A DNA stretch of 64,000 nt, taken from assembly GCF_030817075.1 (NCBI RefSeq), contig NZ_JAUSYU010000001.1, forward strand, positions 2,852,001-2,916,000, in the 5' to 3' direction. The number at the start of each line of letters is the position of its first letter. The first letter of the stretch is position 1. Positions 1 to 9,452 of the stretch are shown one piece after another. This DNA is from Arthrobacter sp. V1I9. GTDB taxonomy: Bacteria; Actinomycetota; Actinomycetes; Actinomycetales; Micrococcaceae. The position numbers were made by a program, and so were the translations under genes. The notes under the pieces are model-generated. The model saw only the letters and a program-made list of their open reading frames with translations, ran no database searches and had not been told where the DNA came from.

Positions 1-1
1 A

Positions 2-241
2 GCTGCGCAGGGGTATGACGTCGTCTCCCCCACGTTCAGCTCCGTCACCCCCGCGATGATCGCCGAAGCCCACGAACTGGGCCTGCCCGTCATCCCCTGG
101 ACCGTGAACACCACCGCGGACATGGAGCACCTGATGGACCTGGGCGTGGACGGCATCATCACCGACTACCCCACCCGCCTGCGCACCCTCATGGAGGAGC
201 GCGGCCTGAAGCTGCCCAAGGCGTATGGGGTGAAGGGCTAA
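2..241 (+). CDS. Glycerophosphodiester phosphodiesterase, C-terminal part (cut by window edge)
   Basis: The gene is already open at the left edge and ends at TAA 239-241, so only the last 79 codons are visible. They carry the final strands of the GDPD TIM barrel: a PWTVN segment (about residue 36 of the visible part), and DGIITDYPTRL near the end, the usual GDPD signature of the last two strands. Family enzymes hydrolyse glycerophosphodiesters to sn-glycerol 3-phosphate and an alcohol. The catalytic N-terminal His/Glu residues lie outside the window, so activity and any signal peptide cannot be judged. It converges on the OYE gene with a 37-bp gap. Confidence 0.85.
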   Translation, partial: AAQGYDVVSPTFSSVTPAMIAEAHELGLPVIPWTVNTTADMEHLMDLGVDGIITDYPTRLRTLMEERGLKLPKAYGVKG

Positions 242-278
242 CCTCACTAATTCTGGTTTACGCCGAGTCCAGGATTTT

Positions 279-1382
279 TTAGGAGGGATCCTCGACTTCC
301 CAGTCCTTGACATCCGCAAAAGGAGCGAACACGGAGGGGTCAAGCTCTTCGAATTCCATATTATTGCGGACAAGATGCGGCCAGTTCCGGTTGGCCAAGG
401 CTCCCTTGCCCAGGGCAATTACGTCCGCTGAGCCGTCCGCCAGCATGGACACCGCGGTGTCCGGATCGTCCAGTTTGCCGTTGGCGATAACCGGTACCCC
501 GCAGTACCGTTTGGCCAGCGCGGCCAGGGATTCCTCTGCATCCGCGAAGGCAGGCTCGGTGGCGCGGTATTCGGTGGTGTGGACAAAATCGATCCCCGTT
601 GCACCCAAGGTGCCGAAAATGACTTCGGCTTCCCCCACTCCCCCGCTCCACTTGTGGTCGGTGTCGCTGACCTTGGACTGGGAGATGCGGATTCCCACCG
701 TCATGTCCGGGCCAACGGCCTCGCGGACGTCCCGGCAGATTTCAGCGGCGAATCGCACCCTGTTCTCCGGTGATCCGCCGTAGTGGTCATCGCGCTGGTT
801 CAGGTAGTCCGTGAGGAACTGGTCCAGCAGGTAGCCGTTGGCCCCGTGGATTTCCACGCCGTCGAATCCGGCCTGTTGTGCGCGCAGCGCGGCGGTGACG
901 AAACCGTCCAGCACCTCCTTCATCTGGGACAAGGTGATCGCGGAAGGAACAGGGTAGGGACCTTCGCCGCGGTAGAAGCCCAGCTGCTCCCCCTTGGGTG
1001 CCACCGCGGATGGCCCCACGGAGGAAGTGACAAAGCGGTTCCCCTGGCTCTGCGCCCCCGCGTGCATTAGCTGGGCGAAGATTTTCGATCCCTCCGAGTG
1101 CACGCCGTTGACCACTTTTGCCCAGGACCGGGCCTGCTCCTCTGTCGCGAGGCCCGGCTGGAAGTGGTAGCCCTGGCTGTGGGCGGTGTCCGGGTAGATA
1201 CCTTCCGTGATCAGCAGCCCAAAGCCTCCGCGCGCAAAGGTCTGGTAGTAGGAAGCCATCTTCTCCGTGGCCTGCCCGTCCTCGGTTGCGCTGATCCGCG
1301 TCATAGGAGCCAGCGCGACCCGGTTGTCCAGGTGGGTGGCACCGATCCGGATAGGTGACCAGAGCGGGGAGTAATCAGTCAT
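279..1382 (-). CDS. NADH:flavin oxidoreductase / Old Yellow Enzyme family
   Basis: A 367-residue FMN-dependent TIM-barrel ene-reductase. The start LDNRVALAPMTR (18-29), the His179/Asn182 pair in HGANGYLLDQF that holds the substrate carbonyl, and YGGSPENR (201-208) are all present. Family members reduce activated C=C bonds of enones, maleimides or nitro compounds with NAD(P)H. The ATG has a strong AAGGAGAT site and overlaps the stop of the upstream small gene by 8 nt, so it is the last gene of the seven-gene minus-strand operon. In this context (amidohydrolases, SDRs) it may reduce an unsaturated cyclic amide or lactone intermediate; that substrate is inference. Confidence 0.9.
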   Translation of the reverse strand: MTDYSPLWSPIRIGATHLDNRVALAPMTRISATEDGQATEKMASYYQTFARGGFGLLITEGIYPDTAHSQGYHFQPGLATEEQARSWAKVVNGVHSEGSKIFAQLMHAGAQSQGNRFVTSSVGPSAVAPKGEQLGFYRGEGPYPVPSAITLSQMKEVLDGFVTAALRAQQAGFDGVEIHGANGYLLDQFLTDYLNQRDDHYGGSPENRVRFAAEICRDVREAVGPDMTVGIRISQSKVSDTDHKWSGGVGEAEVIFGTLGATGIDFVHTTEYRATEPAFADAEESLAALAKRYCGVPVIANGKLDDPDTAVSMLADGSADVIALGKGALANRNWPHLVRNNMEFEELDPSVFAPFADVKDWEVEDPS

Positions 1383-1743
1383 TCAAAATCTCCTTGGTAG
1401 TGTTCGGGTCGGGCAGGAGCCCGGCAGCCTGTGCAGGCAGGCCCGCGTTGGCAGGATCAGTTGCGTAGGCCTGCCCGCGTCTGTGCAGGTGGCCCAGAAC
1501 CGACACGTCAGTGAAGCAGCCGAGCACAGCGGACCACAGTTCTTCGAGTGTCTGGCACTGCCGGGCGGCCCCTGCGGCGGCTGTCATCAACCAGCCGTCC
1601 TTGAGGGCGGTCACCTTCGGCGCGCCGGGGAGGCCGGTGCAGAGGGCGTTGACCGTGGCGGCCACGATCAGGTGTTGCCGCATAGTCCGCACCGGCCCCA
1701 GGGCGGGGTCCGCCACGGTGGTCCTTCCGCATGCACCGCACAT
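1375..1743 (-). CDS. Small Cys-containing protein of unknown function
   Basis: A 122-residue protein that I do not recognise. It begins with Met-Cys-Gly-Ala-Cys-Gly, a CxxC pair at the N-terminus that could bind a metal, followed by an Ala/Leu-rich helical body with two further Cys residues around 60-95. There is no signal peptide or membrane segment. The start has AAGGAAGGAG close upstream. It sits 12 bp behind the SDR and overlaps the OYE gene by 8 nt, so it is translated within the operon and may be an accessory or carrier subunit. Coding is supported by the tight operon fit rather than by homology. Confidence 0.65.
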   Translation of the reverse strand: MCGACGRTTVADPALGPVRTMRQHLIVAATVNALCTGLPGAPKVTALKDGWLMTAAAGAARQCQTLEELWSAVLGCFTDVSVLGHLHRRGQAYATDPANAGLPAQAAGLLPDPNTTKEILND

Positions 1744-1755
1744 GTCGCTCCTTCC

Positions 1756-2490
1756 TTACGGCATGACATCGCCGGAGTTGGGCCCCAGCGTCTGTCCCAC
1801 GAAGAGGTTTCCGCCGGGGTCGCTCGCCAGCAGCACCGCGGCCGGCGCCACTTCTGCCGGAGTCCCGAAGCGCCGGAGCGGAAGTTCGGCACGTTTGGCA
1901 GCTTTCCAGCTTTCCGAGATGCCCTCCACCAATGGTGTCTCAATGGGGCCGGGCGCGATGCAGTTGACCAGGACATTGTCCGCCGCCGTTTCCAGGGCCA
2001 GGGCCTTGGAAAGGCCCACCACGCCGGCTTTGGCAGCACTGTAATGGGTCAGCCCCACGCCGCCCTTGATGGCCAGCTGGGAGGCGATGTTGATGATGCG
2101 GCCCCACTTCCGCTGCCGCATCTCCCCCACCACCTCCCGGCAGCACAGGAACACACCGGTCAGGTCCACCGTGAGGGTCTCGTTCCACATGGCCAGGGAC
2201 ATGTCCTCCAGCGGAGATTCCGTCAGCAGGCCGGCACTGTTCACGAGGACGTCAACCTGGCCAAGCCTGTCCCGGGCTTCGGCGAAGGCGGCCCGGACGC
2301 TGGCTTCATCCGCCACGTCCACGCGGACGGTGCCGTCCCCTGAGGCCCGGTCCAGTACGACTACCCTGTCCCCGTTCGCGGCGAAGGCCTCGGCAATTGC
2401 CTTGCCGATGCCGCTGGAACCGCCGGTTACAACTACGGCGCGGCCTGGGCCCGAACTCCGGGCATTGTCTGATGTGTTCACGGTATCCAT
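1756..2490 (-). CDS. SDR family NAD(P)-dependent oxidoreductase (FabG-like)
   Basis: A 244-residue classical short-chain dehydrogenase. TGGSSGIG (22-29) is the dinucleotide loop, NSAG (84-87) supports the central strand, and Ser137, Tyr150 and Lys154 (YSAAK) form the catalytic set. Asp47 after the second strand favours NAD(H) over NADP(H). It probably oxidises or reduces a hydroxy/keto group on an operon intermediate. It lies 7 bp after the second SDR and 12 bp before the small Cys protein. The C-terminus is typical (VGQTLGPNSG). The two SDRs are diverged paralogs and not a recent tandem copy. Confidence 0.88.
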   Translation of the reverse strand: MDTVNTSDNARSSGPGRAVVVTGGSSGIGKAIAEAFAANGDRVVVLDRASGDGTVRVDVADEASVRAAFAEARDRLGQVDVLVNSAGLLTESPLEDMSLAMWNETLTVDLTGVFLCCREVVGEMRQRKWGRIINIASQLAIKGGVGLTHYSAAKAGVVGLSKALALETAADNVLVNCIAPGPIETPLVEGISESWKAAKRAELPLRRFGTPAEVAPAAVLLASDPGGNLFVGQTLGPNSGDVMP

Positions 2491-2497
2491 TCCCGTT

Positions 2498-3265
2498 TCA
2501 GGCGCGCATCTTCACGGTGAGGCCGCCGTCAACCACCAGCGCCTGCCCGGTGATGTAAAGGGACTCCTCGGAGGTGAGGAACCCGATCACGCTGGCCACT
2601 TCCTCCGGTTTGCCCACGCGGCCCCAGGGGATGTCTTTCCCGGCCCGCTGCAGCCCCTCGGGGCCCAGCGAATTCACCGGGTCCAGGGACTGCGGAGTCT
2701 CAATAAGGCCGGGGATCACGGCGTTCGCGCGGATCTGCCGCGGTCCGAGCTCCACGGCCACGCTGCGGACCAGGCCCAGGACCCCTGCCTTGGCGGCGGC
2801 ATAGTGGGCGTGTTCTTCCCACCCGTACACGCCGCCCGCGATGGACGAGACCGCAACCAGCGCGCCGCCGTCGGTCATTCTCTCCGCGCCGGCACGCAAC
2901 GTGCGCAGCACGCCGGTGAGGTCCACGTTGAGCATGTCGTGCCAGCGCTCGTCCGTCATCTCCCCTAACGGGGAATTGCGGAGGATCCCCGCGTTGGCGA
3001 TGGCGTAGTCCAACCGGCCGTACTCATCCACGGCCCGCTGGGCCAGGGCATCCACCGACTCAGTGGTACGCACGTCCACCTCGTGGATCACCGCCTCGCC
3101 CTTGGCTTCCTTGACCAGACGGAGGGTTTCGTCGGGGTCGTGGGGGTCGCCGGGGAAGGTGCCGATTACGGACACCACCCCCCGGCGGGCGTAATGGACG
3201 GCGAGGGCGCGGCCAATGCCGCTGGCGGCACCGGTAATAATGGCAACTCTGTTAGGGGACGTCAT
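2498..3265 (-). CDS. SDR family oxidoreductase (FabG-like)
   Basis: A 255-residue classical [11 protein letters not shown] (11-18), NAG (91-93), the Ser140/141 pair and Tyr155-x3-Lys159 (YAAAK) are present, and it ends in [11 protein letters not shown], the FabG-type terminal motif. The start is backed by GGAGGATC about 9 nt upstream and overlaps the 3' end of the MFS gene by 14 nt, so translation is coupled. Role is inferred as a dehydrogenase step in the same catabolic pathway; substrate unknown. Confidence 0.88.
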   Translation of the reverse strand: MTSPNRVAIITGAASGIGRALAVHYARRGVVSVIGTFPGDPHDPDETLRLVKEAKGEAVIHEVDVRTTESVDALAQRAVDEYGRLDYAIANAGILRNSPLGEMTDERWHDMLNVDLTGVLRTLRAGAERMTDGGALVAVSSIAGGVYGWEEHAHYAAAKAGVLGLVRSVAVELGPRQIRANAVIPGLIETPQSLDPVNSLGPEGLQRAGKDIPWGRVGKPEEVASVIGFLTSEESLYITGQALVVDGGLTVKMRA

Positions 3266-4643
3266 GGGGGTGATCCTCCAGGAGGGCTTCAGCGGGGGGC
3301 TTGGCGGCGATCATCAGGAGCCCGGAGAACAGCGTTCCGGCCGCGCCGACCCACAGGGCTGCAGCGCCGGTTCCCGCGCTGGCTGCCGCTGCCGTGAACA
3401 GCGCGCCACCGAGGATGGTGCCGGGCTGGCTCATGGCGCCGATGAAGGCGGTGCCGGTAGCGCGGCAGCTCACGGGGTAGCACTCGGCCATAAAGTACTG
3501 GATCGCGGCGTAGGGTCCGACGAGGAAGAACAGGCCGGCGCCGTAGGTGAGGATGATCATGAACGGGGAGGTTGCTACGGGGCTGAGCATGATCGCAAAG
3601 GAAATGCCGGAGAGGATCCAGCCGCCGATGATGGTTCGTTTGCGGCCAATCTTGTCGCCGATCCAGCCATGGAAGACGTATCCGAAGTAGGCCAGCAGGT
3701 TGATGATGATCAGCATCCAGAAAGCATCCGAGAGCTCCACGCCCTTGGCATTTTTTAGTACGGAGGTGCCCAGGACGCTGAAGATCATGATGCCGAAGAA
3801 ATTGAAGATCCAGGCGAGCGAGAAAACAACCGTGTTGCGGGCCAGGTGCGGTTCCCAGATGCGCTTCAGCGGGGCAGCTGAGGAGTGCTCGACGCCATAG
3901 GAGTGCGCGAGGGCGTGGGCTTCCGCTGATTTGCCGCTCTTTTCAAGCTCAGTCAGCTTGTGGTGAAGCTCGAACTGGGGCGTTTCCTTGAGCTTCTTGG
4001 CGATAACCCAGACGATGACCGCGGCCGGAACCGTTGCAACAAGGTACAGCGCCCGCCAGCCGAGGGCAGGGAGCAGTACCAGGGCGAGTGCGCTGGCAAG
4101 CAGGAAGCCCAACGGCCAGCCGCCCTGGATGAAGGAGTAGTGGAAGCCGGGCCGCTTGCGCTTGTCCGGGACCTCGGTGACCTGGTAGACCTCGTTCATG
4201 TAGGTGGCGTTCACGGCCTGTTCCGAGAATCCGAGGCCTCCGAAGGATCGGACAATGACGAGCAGGGCGTTGCTCAGGATCGGAATGCCGGTGGGGATCA
4301 GTGCCGTCAGGCCGGAGACGACGGCGGTTCCGCCTACGGTGACCATCATGCCTTTGCGCCGCCCCAGCCGGTCAATGAGAGGGCCGATGCCGAAGCAGAC
4401 GATGGCTGTGCCGACGGCGATCCAGGTGTTGATCGCGTAGGCTTCAGGGGCCGTCCAGCCGAACTCCTCCTGCATGGCCGGCAACAGGGTGCCGAATAGG
4501 CCGTAATCAAAGACCGCGATCGTCCAGGCAAGCAGGGCAAGGACGGTAGCGGTGGTGGTGTTCCGCTTGGAAAAGACCGGGAACCGGCGCTTTTCATTCG
4601 GTCCCGGCTGAGACAGGTCGACGTCGGACTGCTGGGTAGTCAT
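3252..4643 (-). CDS. MFS transporter, metabolite:H+ symporter type
   Basis: A 463-residue protein with 12 predicted membrane helices, both ends cytoplasmic. The loop 2-3 signature IDRLGRRKG and the equivalent second-half loop GDKIGRKRT mark the sugar-porter/aromatic-acid symporter branch of the major facilitator superfamily. RBS AAAGGAAAG lies just upstream. The ATG overlaps the stop of the deacetylase gene in an ATGA arrangement, so the permease is co-translated with catabolic enzymes and most likely imports their substrate. Nothing in the sequence identifies that substrate. Confidence 0.88.
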   Translation of the reverse strand: MTTQQSDVDLSQPGPNEKRRFPVFSKRNTTTATVLALLAWTIAVFDYGLFGTLLPAMQEEFGWTAPEAYAINTWIAVGTAIVCFGIGPLIDRLGRRKGMMVTVGGTAVVSGLTALIPTGIPILSNALLVIVRSFGGLGFSEQAVNATYMNEVYQVTEVPDKRKRPGFHYSFIQGGWPLGFLLASALALVLLPALGWRALYLVATVPAAVIVWVIAKKLKETPQFELHHKLTELEKSGKSAEAHALAHSYGVEHSSAAPLKRIWEPHLARNTVVFSLAWIFNFFGIMIFSVLGTSVLKNAKGVELSDAFWMLIIINLLAYFGYVFHGWIGDKIGRKRTIIGGWILSGISFAIMLSPVATSPFMIILTYGAGLFFLVGPYAAIQYFMAECYPVSCRATGTAFIGAMSQPGTILGGALFTAAAASAGTGAAALWVGAAGTLFSGLLMIAAKPPAEALLEDHPHDVP

Positions 4644-5530
4644 GGGGTACTTTCCTTTCGGGGGCTGCGGGCAAGGAAGGAGTCGGCGATCTGGTCGAAG
4701 GTCAGCCAGCTAACGCCCTCGTGCGTGTTGATGTGTTCGATGAGCCGTTCGAGCATGAGCAGCACCTGCGGACGGCCGGAGACGTCCGGGTGGATGGTCA
4801 TGGTGAAGACGGCCTGGTCCATCTCGCGGTAGACCCAGTCGAACTGGTCCCGCCACATCTCCTCGATGTCGCGGGGGCTGACAAAGCCGTGGGAGTTTGG
4901 CGCCGCCTTGATGAACATCATGGGAGGGAGATCGTCGAGGTACCAGTTGGCCGGAATCTCCACCAGGTCCGTTTCCTGCCCGCGCACCAGCGGCTCCATC
5001 CATGTTTCGGCGTCCTTGGTGTAGTCGATCTTCTTCCACGAGTCGCCCACACGGACGTAGTAGGGTTCGAAATCGCGGTGCATCAGGGAGTGGTCGTACT
5101 TGATGCCCCGTTCAAGCAGGATCTCGTTGGTGACGGGCGAAAACTCCCACCACGGTGCGACGTAGCCTGTAGGCCGGCGCCCTGAAACCTTCTCGATCAG
5201 TTCGATTGAGCGGTCCAGGATCGCCGTTTCTTGTTCCCGGGTCATGGCGATGGGGTTTTCGTGAGAGTACCCGTGGACGCCGATCTCGTGTCCGGCATCC
5301 ACGATCATCTGCGTGAGTTCGGGGAAGGTCTCAATCGAGTGGCCCGGCACGAACCAGGTTGCCGGAAGGTTGTACTTTTCAAACAACCGGATAAGCCGGG
5401 GTCCCCCGACTTCACCGCTGAACAGTCCCCTGGAGATGTCACACGGAGAGTCCTCGCCTCCATAGGAGCCGAGCATGCCCGCCACTGCATCGACGTCCAC
5501 GCCGAAGGCAACTTGAATGTCCTTAGCCAT
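4640..5530 (-). CDS. Polysaccharide deacetylase family protein, PuuE/HpPgdA-like
   Basis: A 296-residue cytosolic NodB-homology (CE4) protein without signal peptide. The metal site residues Asp14, His86 and His90 (VDVD; GVHGYSH) are in place, as is a late IHPD motif. Lack of an export signal and the overall length fit the PuuE/H. pylori PgdA branch, whose members include allantoinases and cyclic imide hydrolases as well as atypical deacetylases. Next to an asparaginase-like enzyme, a transporter and OYE, a cyclic-amide ring-opening role is more likely than cell-wall deacetylation; this is inference. RBS AAAGGAAT; ATGA overlap with the MFS gene. Confidence 0.82.
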   Translation of the reverse strand: MAKDIQVAFGVDVDAVAGMLGSYGGEDSPCDISRGLFSGEVGGPRLIRLFEKYNLPATWFVPGHSIETFPELTQMIVDAGHEIGVHGYSHENPIAMTREQETAILDRSIELIEKVSGRRPTGYVAPWWEFSPVTNEILLERGIKYDHSLMHRDFEPYYVRVGDSWKKIDYTKDAETWMEPLVRGQETDLVEIPANWYLDDLPPMMFIKAAPNSHGFVSPRDIEEMWRDQFDWVYREMDQAVFTMTIHPDVSGRPQVLLMLERLIEHINTHEGVSWLTFDQIADSFLARSPRKESTP

Positions 5531-5574
5531 TGAATATTCCTTTCAATTCGTAAAACCGGGTGTGTTCGTGGGTG

Positions 5575-6594
5575 TCAAGGGGAAGGTTCAGGAGGCCTCC
5601 CTCGTTGGGCGAAGATTTCGGCGATCCGCTCCCGGTCGGGGTTGAGCCTGAGCAGGAGATTGAGCAGAATCAGCGACTGTGACGGCCGCAGGTGACTGGA
5701 TCCGATGGCCCCGGCCGCGCGGAGGTCCTCACCGCCTCCTCCGGCCCCGTAAATCGGGACCACGGGACCGGAGTCCACGCGGGTGCTGGTGACCACCACG
5801 ACGCCCGATGCCACCGCGGCGGCCACCGCGGAACAGAGGCTGGCGTTGGCATTGCCGCTTCCGGTGCCTTGCAGGACAATGCCGGCGGCTCCCGCTTCAA
5901 GGGCGGCGTGCATCAGGGTGGAGTCGGCGCCGGGGTAAGCGGCAACGAGGTCCACCCGTGGGGAGTCGTCGCCCGGCGGGGGCAAGGGCAGCGCTTCAAG
6001 CCTGCCGCCACAGCCCGCCATTGCGACTTCTCCTTGGGCTGATACTTCGCCAAGCACCCCAAAATCTGGGTTCGCGAAGGCATTAAGCCGAAGAGTTTGG
6101 CTTTTCCGGACGCCGGCGGCAGGAAAAATGGTACCTGCGAAGTACACCATTACTCCTTTTCCCTTGGCGTCGTTCGAACCCGCGACAGCGATGGCGCGGG
6201 CGACATTCTCCGGGCCGTCGGGAGCCTCGGAGTCAGCGGCGCGTTGCGAGCCGGTAAAGACAACCGGGCGCTGGTCGCCATGGGTCAGGTCGGCCAGGTA
6301 GGCGGTCTCTTCCATAGTGTCCGTCCCGTGGGTCACCACCACACCCAGAACCTTGGGGTCCTTGAGGACTTCCTTGATGGCGGCGCAGACCCTCAGCATG
6401 TCTTCGAAGGTCAGGAGGTAGGACCCTTTCTGGAACACGTCCAGCACCCGGACGGGATGGGAGACGCGCGCACCGAGGGCTTTGAATACCTGTTCGCCGG
6501 TATCGGAAGCGACGGCGCCACCGGCACTGGAGGAACGGGACGAAATGGTGCCGCCGGTGGCCAGCAGCACGACATGGGAGTCGGTATCAGTCAT
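5575..6594 (-). CDS. Asparaginase family amidohydrolase
   Basis: A 339-residue protein with both asparaginase threonine motifs: LLATGGTISS (10-19), containing the nucleophilic Thr, and THGTDTMEETAYL (88-100), containing the second Thr-Asp pair. The frame stays open 99 nt further upstream, but the ATG at 6594 is chosen because the family starts a few residues before TGGTI and GGAG lies 5 nt away. There is no signal peptide, so it is a cytoplasmic type. It hydrolyses L-asparagine or a related amide to the acid and ammonia. It is the first gene of the operon, divergent from lacI; here it may act on a half-amide produced by the neighbouring ring-opening enzyme. Confidence 0.88.
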   Translation of the reverse strand: MTDTDSHVVLLATGGTISSRSSSAGGAVASDTGEQVFKALGARVSHPVRVLDVFQKGSYLLTFEDMLRVCAAIKEVLKDPKVLGVVVTHGTDTMEETAYLADLTHGDQRPVVFTGSQRAADSEAPDGPENVARAIAVAGSNDAKGKGVMVYFAGTIFPAAGVRKSQTLRLNAFANPDFGVLGEVSAQGEVAMAGCGGRLEALPLPPPGDDSPRVDLVAAYPGADSTLMHAALEAGAAGIVLQGTGSGNANASLCSAVAAAVASGVVVVTSTRVDSGPVVPIYGAGGGGEDLRAAGAIGSSHLRPSQSLILLNLLLRLNPDRERIAEIFAQRGRPPEPSP

Positions 6595-6730
6595 CTCAGC
6601 TCCGGTAGTTCGCTGCAGGTACCTAACACAATCGATTGGGTAACCTGCCGCGGAAGTGGGCATCGCTTGAGGGGCAAAAGGGTTCGGCACCAAGAGGTTT
6701 GTGATACCGGGAGAGCGTTCATCTACACCT

Positions 6731-6746
6731 ACCCAAACGTTTGGGT
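6731..6746. promoter_or_regulatory. LacI-type operator, perfect 16-bp palindrome
   Basis: ACCCAAACGTTTGGGT is a perfect inverted repeat with the central CpG typical of LacI/GalR operators. It lies 137 bp upstream of the asparaginase start and 110 bp upstream of the lacI start, so one site could control both divergent units. A weak plus-strand promoter (TTGGGT 6741-6746, 16-bp spacer, TATAGA 6763-6768) overlaps its right half, which fits autorepression. Confidence 0.75.
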
Positions 6747-6855
6747 TGCGTTGATGAAAGACTATAGAATGTGAAGCGGGTCACGTCAAGGGCCGCCCGT
6801 GGGGCCTGGCTGAGCAGACCTGGGCTACAGTGACCTCGGTGGGCAGGAGAGGGAC

Positions 6856-7911
6856 ATGGAAGAAAAGGCAGACGGCGGCCGCACGGTCACGCTGAAGGAT
6901 TTGGCCCGGGAGTTGGGTATTCATCCTTCCACCGTCTCCAGGGTCCTGCATTCGGGTTCCGATGTGGCCAAAGGAGCCGCCTCCGCTGCCACCGCGGAGC
7001 GCGTCCGTGAACTCGCGCGCAAGCTCGGCTACTCCCCCGACCCCCAGGCCGCGAGCCTGCGGACCCGGCGGACCAAGCTGCTTGGCGTTATCGTCCCCCG
7101 CCTCTCGGACCTGGTCCTGGCCATTATGTATGAGGGAATCGATGAGGCGGCAGCCGAGGTAGGGTACTCCGCGTTTGTGATGAACTCACGCGATGATCCC
7201 GAAGAACAGCGCCGGAAGATCGACCTCATGCTGGCGCGCCGGGTGGATGGCCTGATTATTGGCGACGCCCGCCTTGACGGCAGCCTCCTGCAGGAACTGA
7301 CGGACCGGAAGGTCCCGTTCGTGCTGATGAACCGCAGGGTGCCGGGCTACCCTTCCGCCACCTGCGACGACGTGGTGGGCGGCGAGCTGGTGGCCGAACA
7401 CCTGTGGGAGATGGGCCACCGGCAGGTAGCGGTGATTGCCGGCGAGCCGTACGCAAGCACCGCCGTCGACCGGACCGCCGGGTTCCTGGACCGCTGGCGT
7501 TCCCTGGGCGGTATCATCTCCGCCGACGACGTGGTGTGGTCCACATTCGATACGGCCGGCGGCCGGGAGGCCGCCGAGAAGATTCTCGCCAGCGGCAAGC
7601 CGCGGCCCACCGCCCTGTTCGCCGTCAACGATTTTGCAGCCATTGGTGCGATGGGAGCCTTACGATCCCACGGCCTCACTGTGGGACAGGATGTTGCCGT
7701 GGTGGGGTACAACGACACCTCCCTGGCGGCCGAACTTCCCATTCAGTTGACCTCGGTCCACTCCCCGATGGCGGAGATAGGACGTACGGCAGTGCAGCTT
7801 ATCCAACGTGTGCTCAAGGGCGACCAACCCAAACCTGCACGGCTGACACCTACGCTGTACGTGCGGGAAAGCAGCGCCGCCAGGGTGACGGCGGAAGTGG
7901 CTGCCACCTAG
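6856..7911 (+). CDS. LacI family transcriptional regulator
   Basis: A 351-residue repressor. The N-terminal LacI helix-turn-helix (TLKDLARELGIHPSTVSRVL, 12-31) and hinge helix are followed by a periplasmic-binding-like effector domain from about residue 70 (LLGVIVPRLSDLV) ending in typical VHSPMAEIG and RESS motifs. It probably represses the divergent asparaginase-OYE operon and itself through the palindrome at 6731-6746, with release by a pathway metabolite. The stop codon shares a CTAG tetranucleotide with the convergent PucR gene. Confidence 0.93.
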   Translation: MEEKADGGRTVTLKDLARELGIHPSTVSRVLHSGSDVAKGAASAATAERVRELARKLGYSPDPQAASLRTRRTKLLGVIVPRLSDLVLAIMYEGIDEAAAEVGYSAFVMNSRDDPEEQRRKIDLMLARRVDGLIIGDARLDGSLLQELTDRKVPFVLMNRRVPGYPSATCDDVVGGELVAEHLWEMGHRQVAVIAGEPYASTAVDRTAGFLDRWRSLGGIISADDVVWSTFDTAGGREAAEKILASGKPRPTALFAVNDFAAIGAMGALRSHGLTVGQDVAVVGYNDTSLAAELPIQLTSVHSPMAEIGRTAVQLIQRVLKGDQPKPARLTPTLYVRESSAARVTAEVAAT

Positions 7912-9353
7912 GTCCCGGCGGCCATGATCTTCAACGCCAGCAGGCAGGTGGCGCGGACTTCACCATCATTGAGGTCAAGCCGCAAAAGCTCCTCGATCTT
8001 GCGCAGCCTGTACGTGAGGGTGTTGCGGTGAATGAAGAGCTCTTTGCAGGTCTCGCCGGTATTCCCGCTGTAGCGCAGGTACACCTCAAGCGTTGCGCGC
8101 AAGGCCGTACCGCCGTCGGACATCAACGGGGCCAAAAGCCGCCGGGACATCGCCACCAGCCCCGGCCCGGGCAGGCCCTCCACCACGCCGGCCAGGTCTG
8201 CGACAGGCGCCTGATGGAGACCGGGCTCCCCGACCCGGCGGCGGGCCAGCTGCAACACCAGCGGCAGTTCGCCCAGGCTCCCGCACTCAGAGACGACGGC
8301 GGAGAGCTCCGGTGCGTCCCGGAAGGACTTCCGGACGGCTTCCATCAGTTCAATACCCGGCTCGCCGCGCTGCACAAGCAGCGTGGTGAGGCTGGCCTCT
8401 TCCATGAACCGCACGGTCCTGAACTCACCCTGCAGGCCCACCCGCACCCGCCAGGCGATTGTCCTCAGCTTGACCGGCGCAACGTCCCCCGCGCCGCCGA
8501 TCAGCACTGCACCCCACTCCCCCTCGGGTTCGAACCCGGCCTCCGCGGCGTAGCGCTCAAGGGCCGTCGCGGGAGTTCCCCGGGCCTCGTAGAGCGCCTC
8601 CATGAAGCGCGCGGCCTCCCGTGAATGCAGGGGCGACCGGGAGCCAAGGGTGTAGCTCAGCTGCATGGCAATGACCGCCGCTACCGGCCCCAGCAGAGGC
8701 TGCAGCACCACGCTGCTCTTGATTCCCTCGATGGCGAGCTTGAACCGGAGGATTCCGCCACTGGGCAGGCTCAGGGTGGTCCGGGCCGTTCCGCCCCCAG
8801 CTGTTCCTGCGGAAATGAGTTCAAAGCCGTTGTGGTCAAGGACGGCCACCCGCGCCCTGACGGCCGTGGCTACCCGCTCCAATACCTGCGCAAGCGAATG
8901 ACCGCCGGCTGCCAGCCTGGTGCACTCATCCGCGAGCTCCCACCCGGCACGCAACTCGGCATACCGTTCGGACGCGATGAGCTGGTCCGCATGCCTCATC
9001 ACCAGGACAAACGGCACCTCCGGAGGCAGTTCAAGTAACGGCAGGCCATGGGCTTCACAGGCCTGCACCAGTCCTGCAGGCAGATCGCGGTGCGCTGCGC
9101 CCAACCCGAAAACCAGCCCCGACACGGGAACGGACATCAGGCGCTCCACGTAGGCATCCCAGATCCGGTAGTCCTTGACGTTCAGGCCCATCCCGTTGGT
9201 CAACAGCAGCGCGTTGACACTGAGGAAGGGCGTGGGGTCCATATGCTCGGTGGGCGCGCACCAGGCGATGGGGCGGGCAAGGCGCCCCGGACTGCCGGCC
9301 GCGGCAAGGCGGATGTTCAACGCAGGATCTGCCACAAGATCGGCAACACGCAT
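7908..9353 (-). CDS. PucR family transcriptional regulator
   Basis: A 481-residue regulator. The N-terminal PucR-type domain (about 1-120), a central GGDEF-like/CdaR region and the C-terminal HTH (HRNTLTYRLRKIEEL, near 445-460) match the PucR/CdaR family, which activates purine, sugar-diacid or amino-acid catabolic genes. The frame remains open further upstream, but the ATG at 9353 is preceded by AGGAGGT at 6 nt, and longer versions would run into the divergent pxpA. It diverges from pxpA with 99 bp between, so it is the likely regulator of the pxpA-C cluster. Confidence 0.9.
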   Translation of the reverse strand: MRVADLVADPALNIRLAAAGSPGRLARPIAWCAPTEHMDPTPFLSVNALLLTNGMGLNVKDYRIWDAYVERLMSVPVSGLVFGLGAAHRDLPAGLVQACEAHGLPLLELPPEVPFVLVMRHADQLIASERYAELRAGWELADECTRLAAGGHSLAQVLERVATAVRARVAVLDHNGFELISAGTAGGGTARTTLSLPSGGILRFKLAIEGIKSSVVLQPLLGPVAAVIAMQLSYTLGSRSPLHSREAARFMEALYEARGTPATALERYAAEAGFEPEGEWGAVLIGGAGDVAPVKLRTIAWRVRVGLQGEFRTVRFMEEASLTTLLVQRGEPGIELMEAVRKSFRDAPELSAVVSECGSLGELPLVLQLARRRVGEPGLHQAPVADLAGVVEGLPGPGLVAMSRRLLAPLMSDGGTALRATLEVYLRYSGNTGETCKELFIHRNTLTYRLRKIEELLRLDLNDGEVRATCLLALKIMAAGT

Positions 9354-9452
9354 AAGAACACCTCCTGCTAGTGCAAGCATCATAATCCGCCTCGTCAGAT
9401 TCGGCGATCTGCCCAATTCCCGCCGGGTCATCGCCTCTGTACCGTTGCCTGC

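Noticed and set aside
1756..3265. Recent tandem duplication of the SDR gene
   Set aside because: The two SDRs differ widely outside the family motifs, so they are ancient paralogs.
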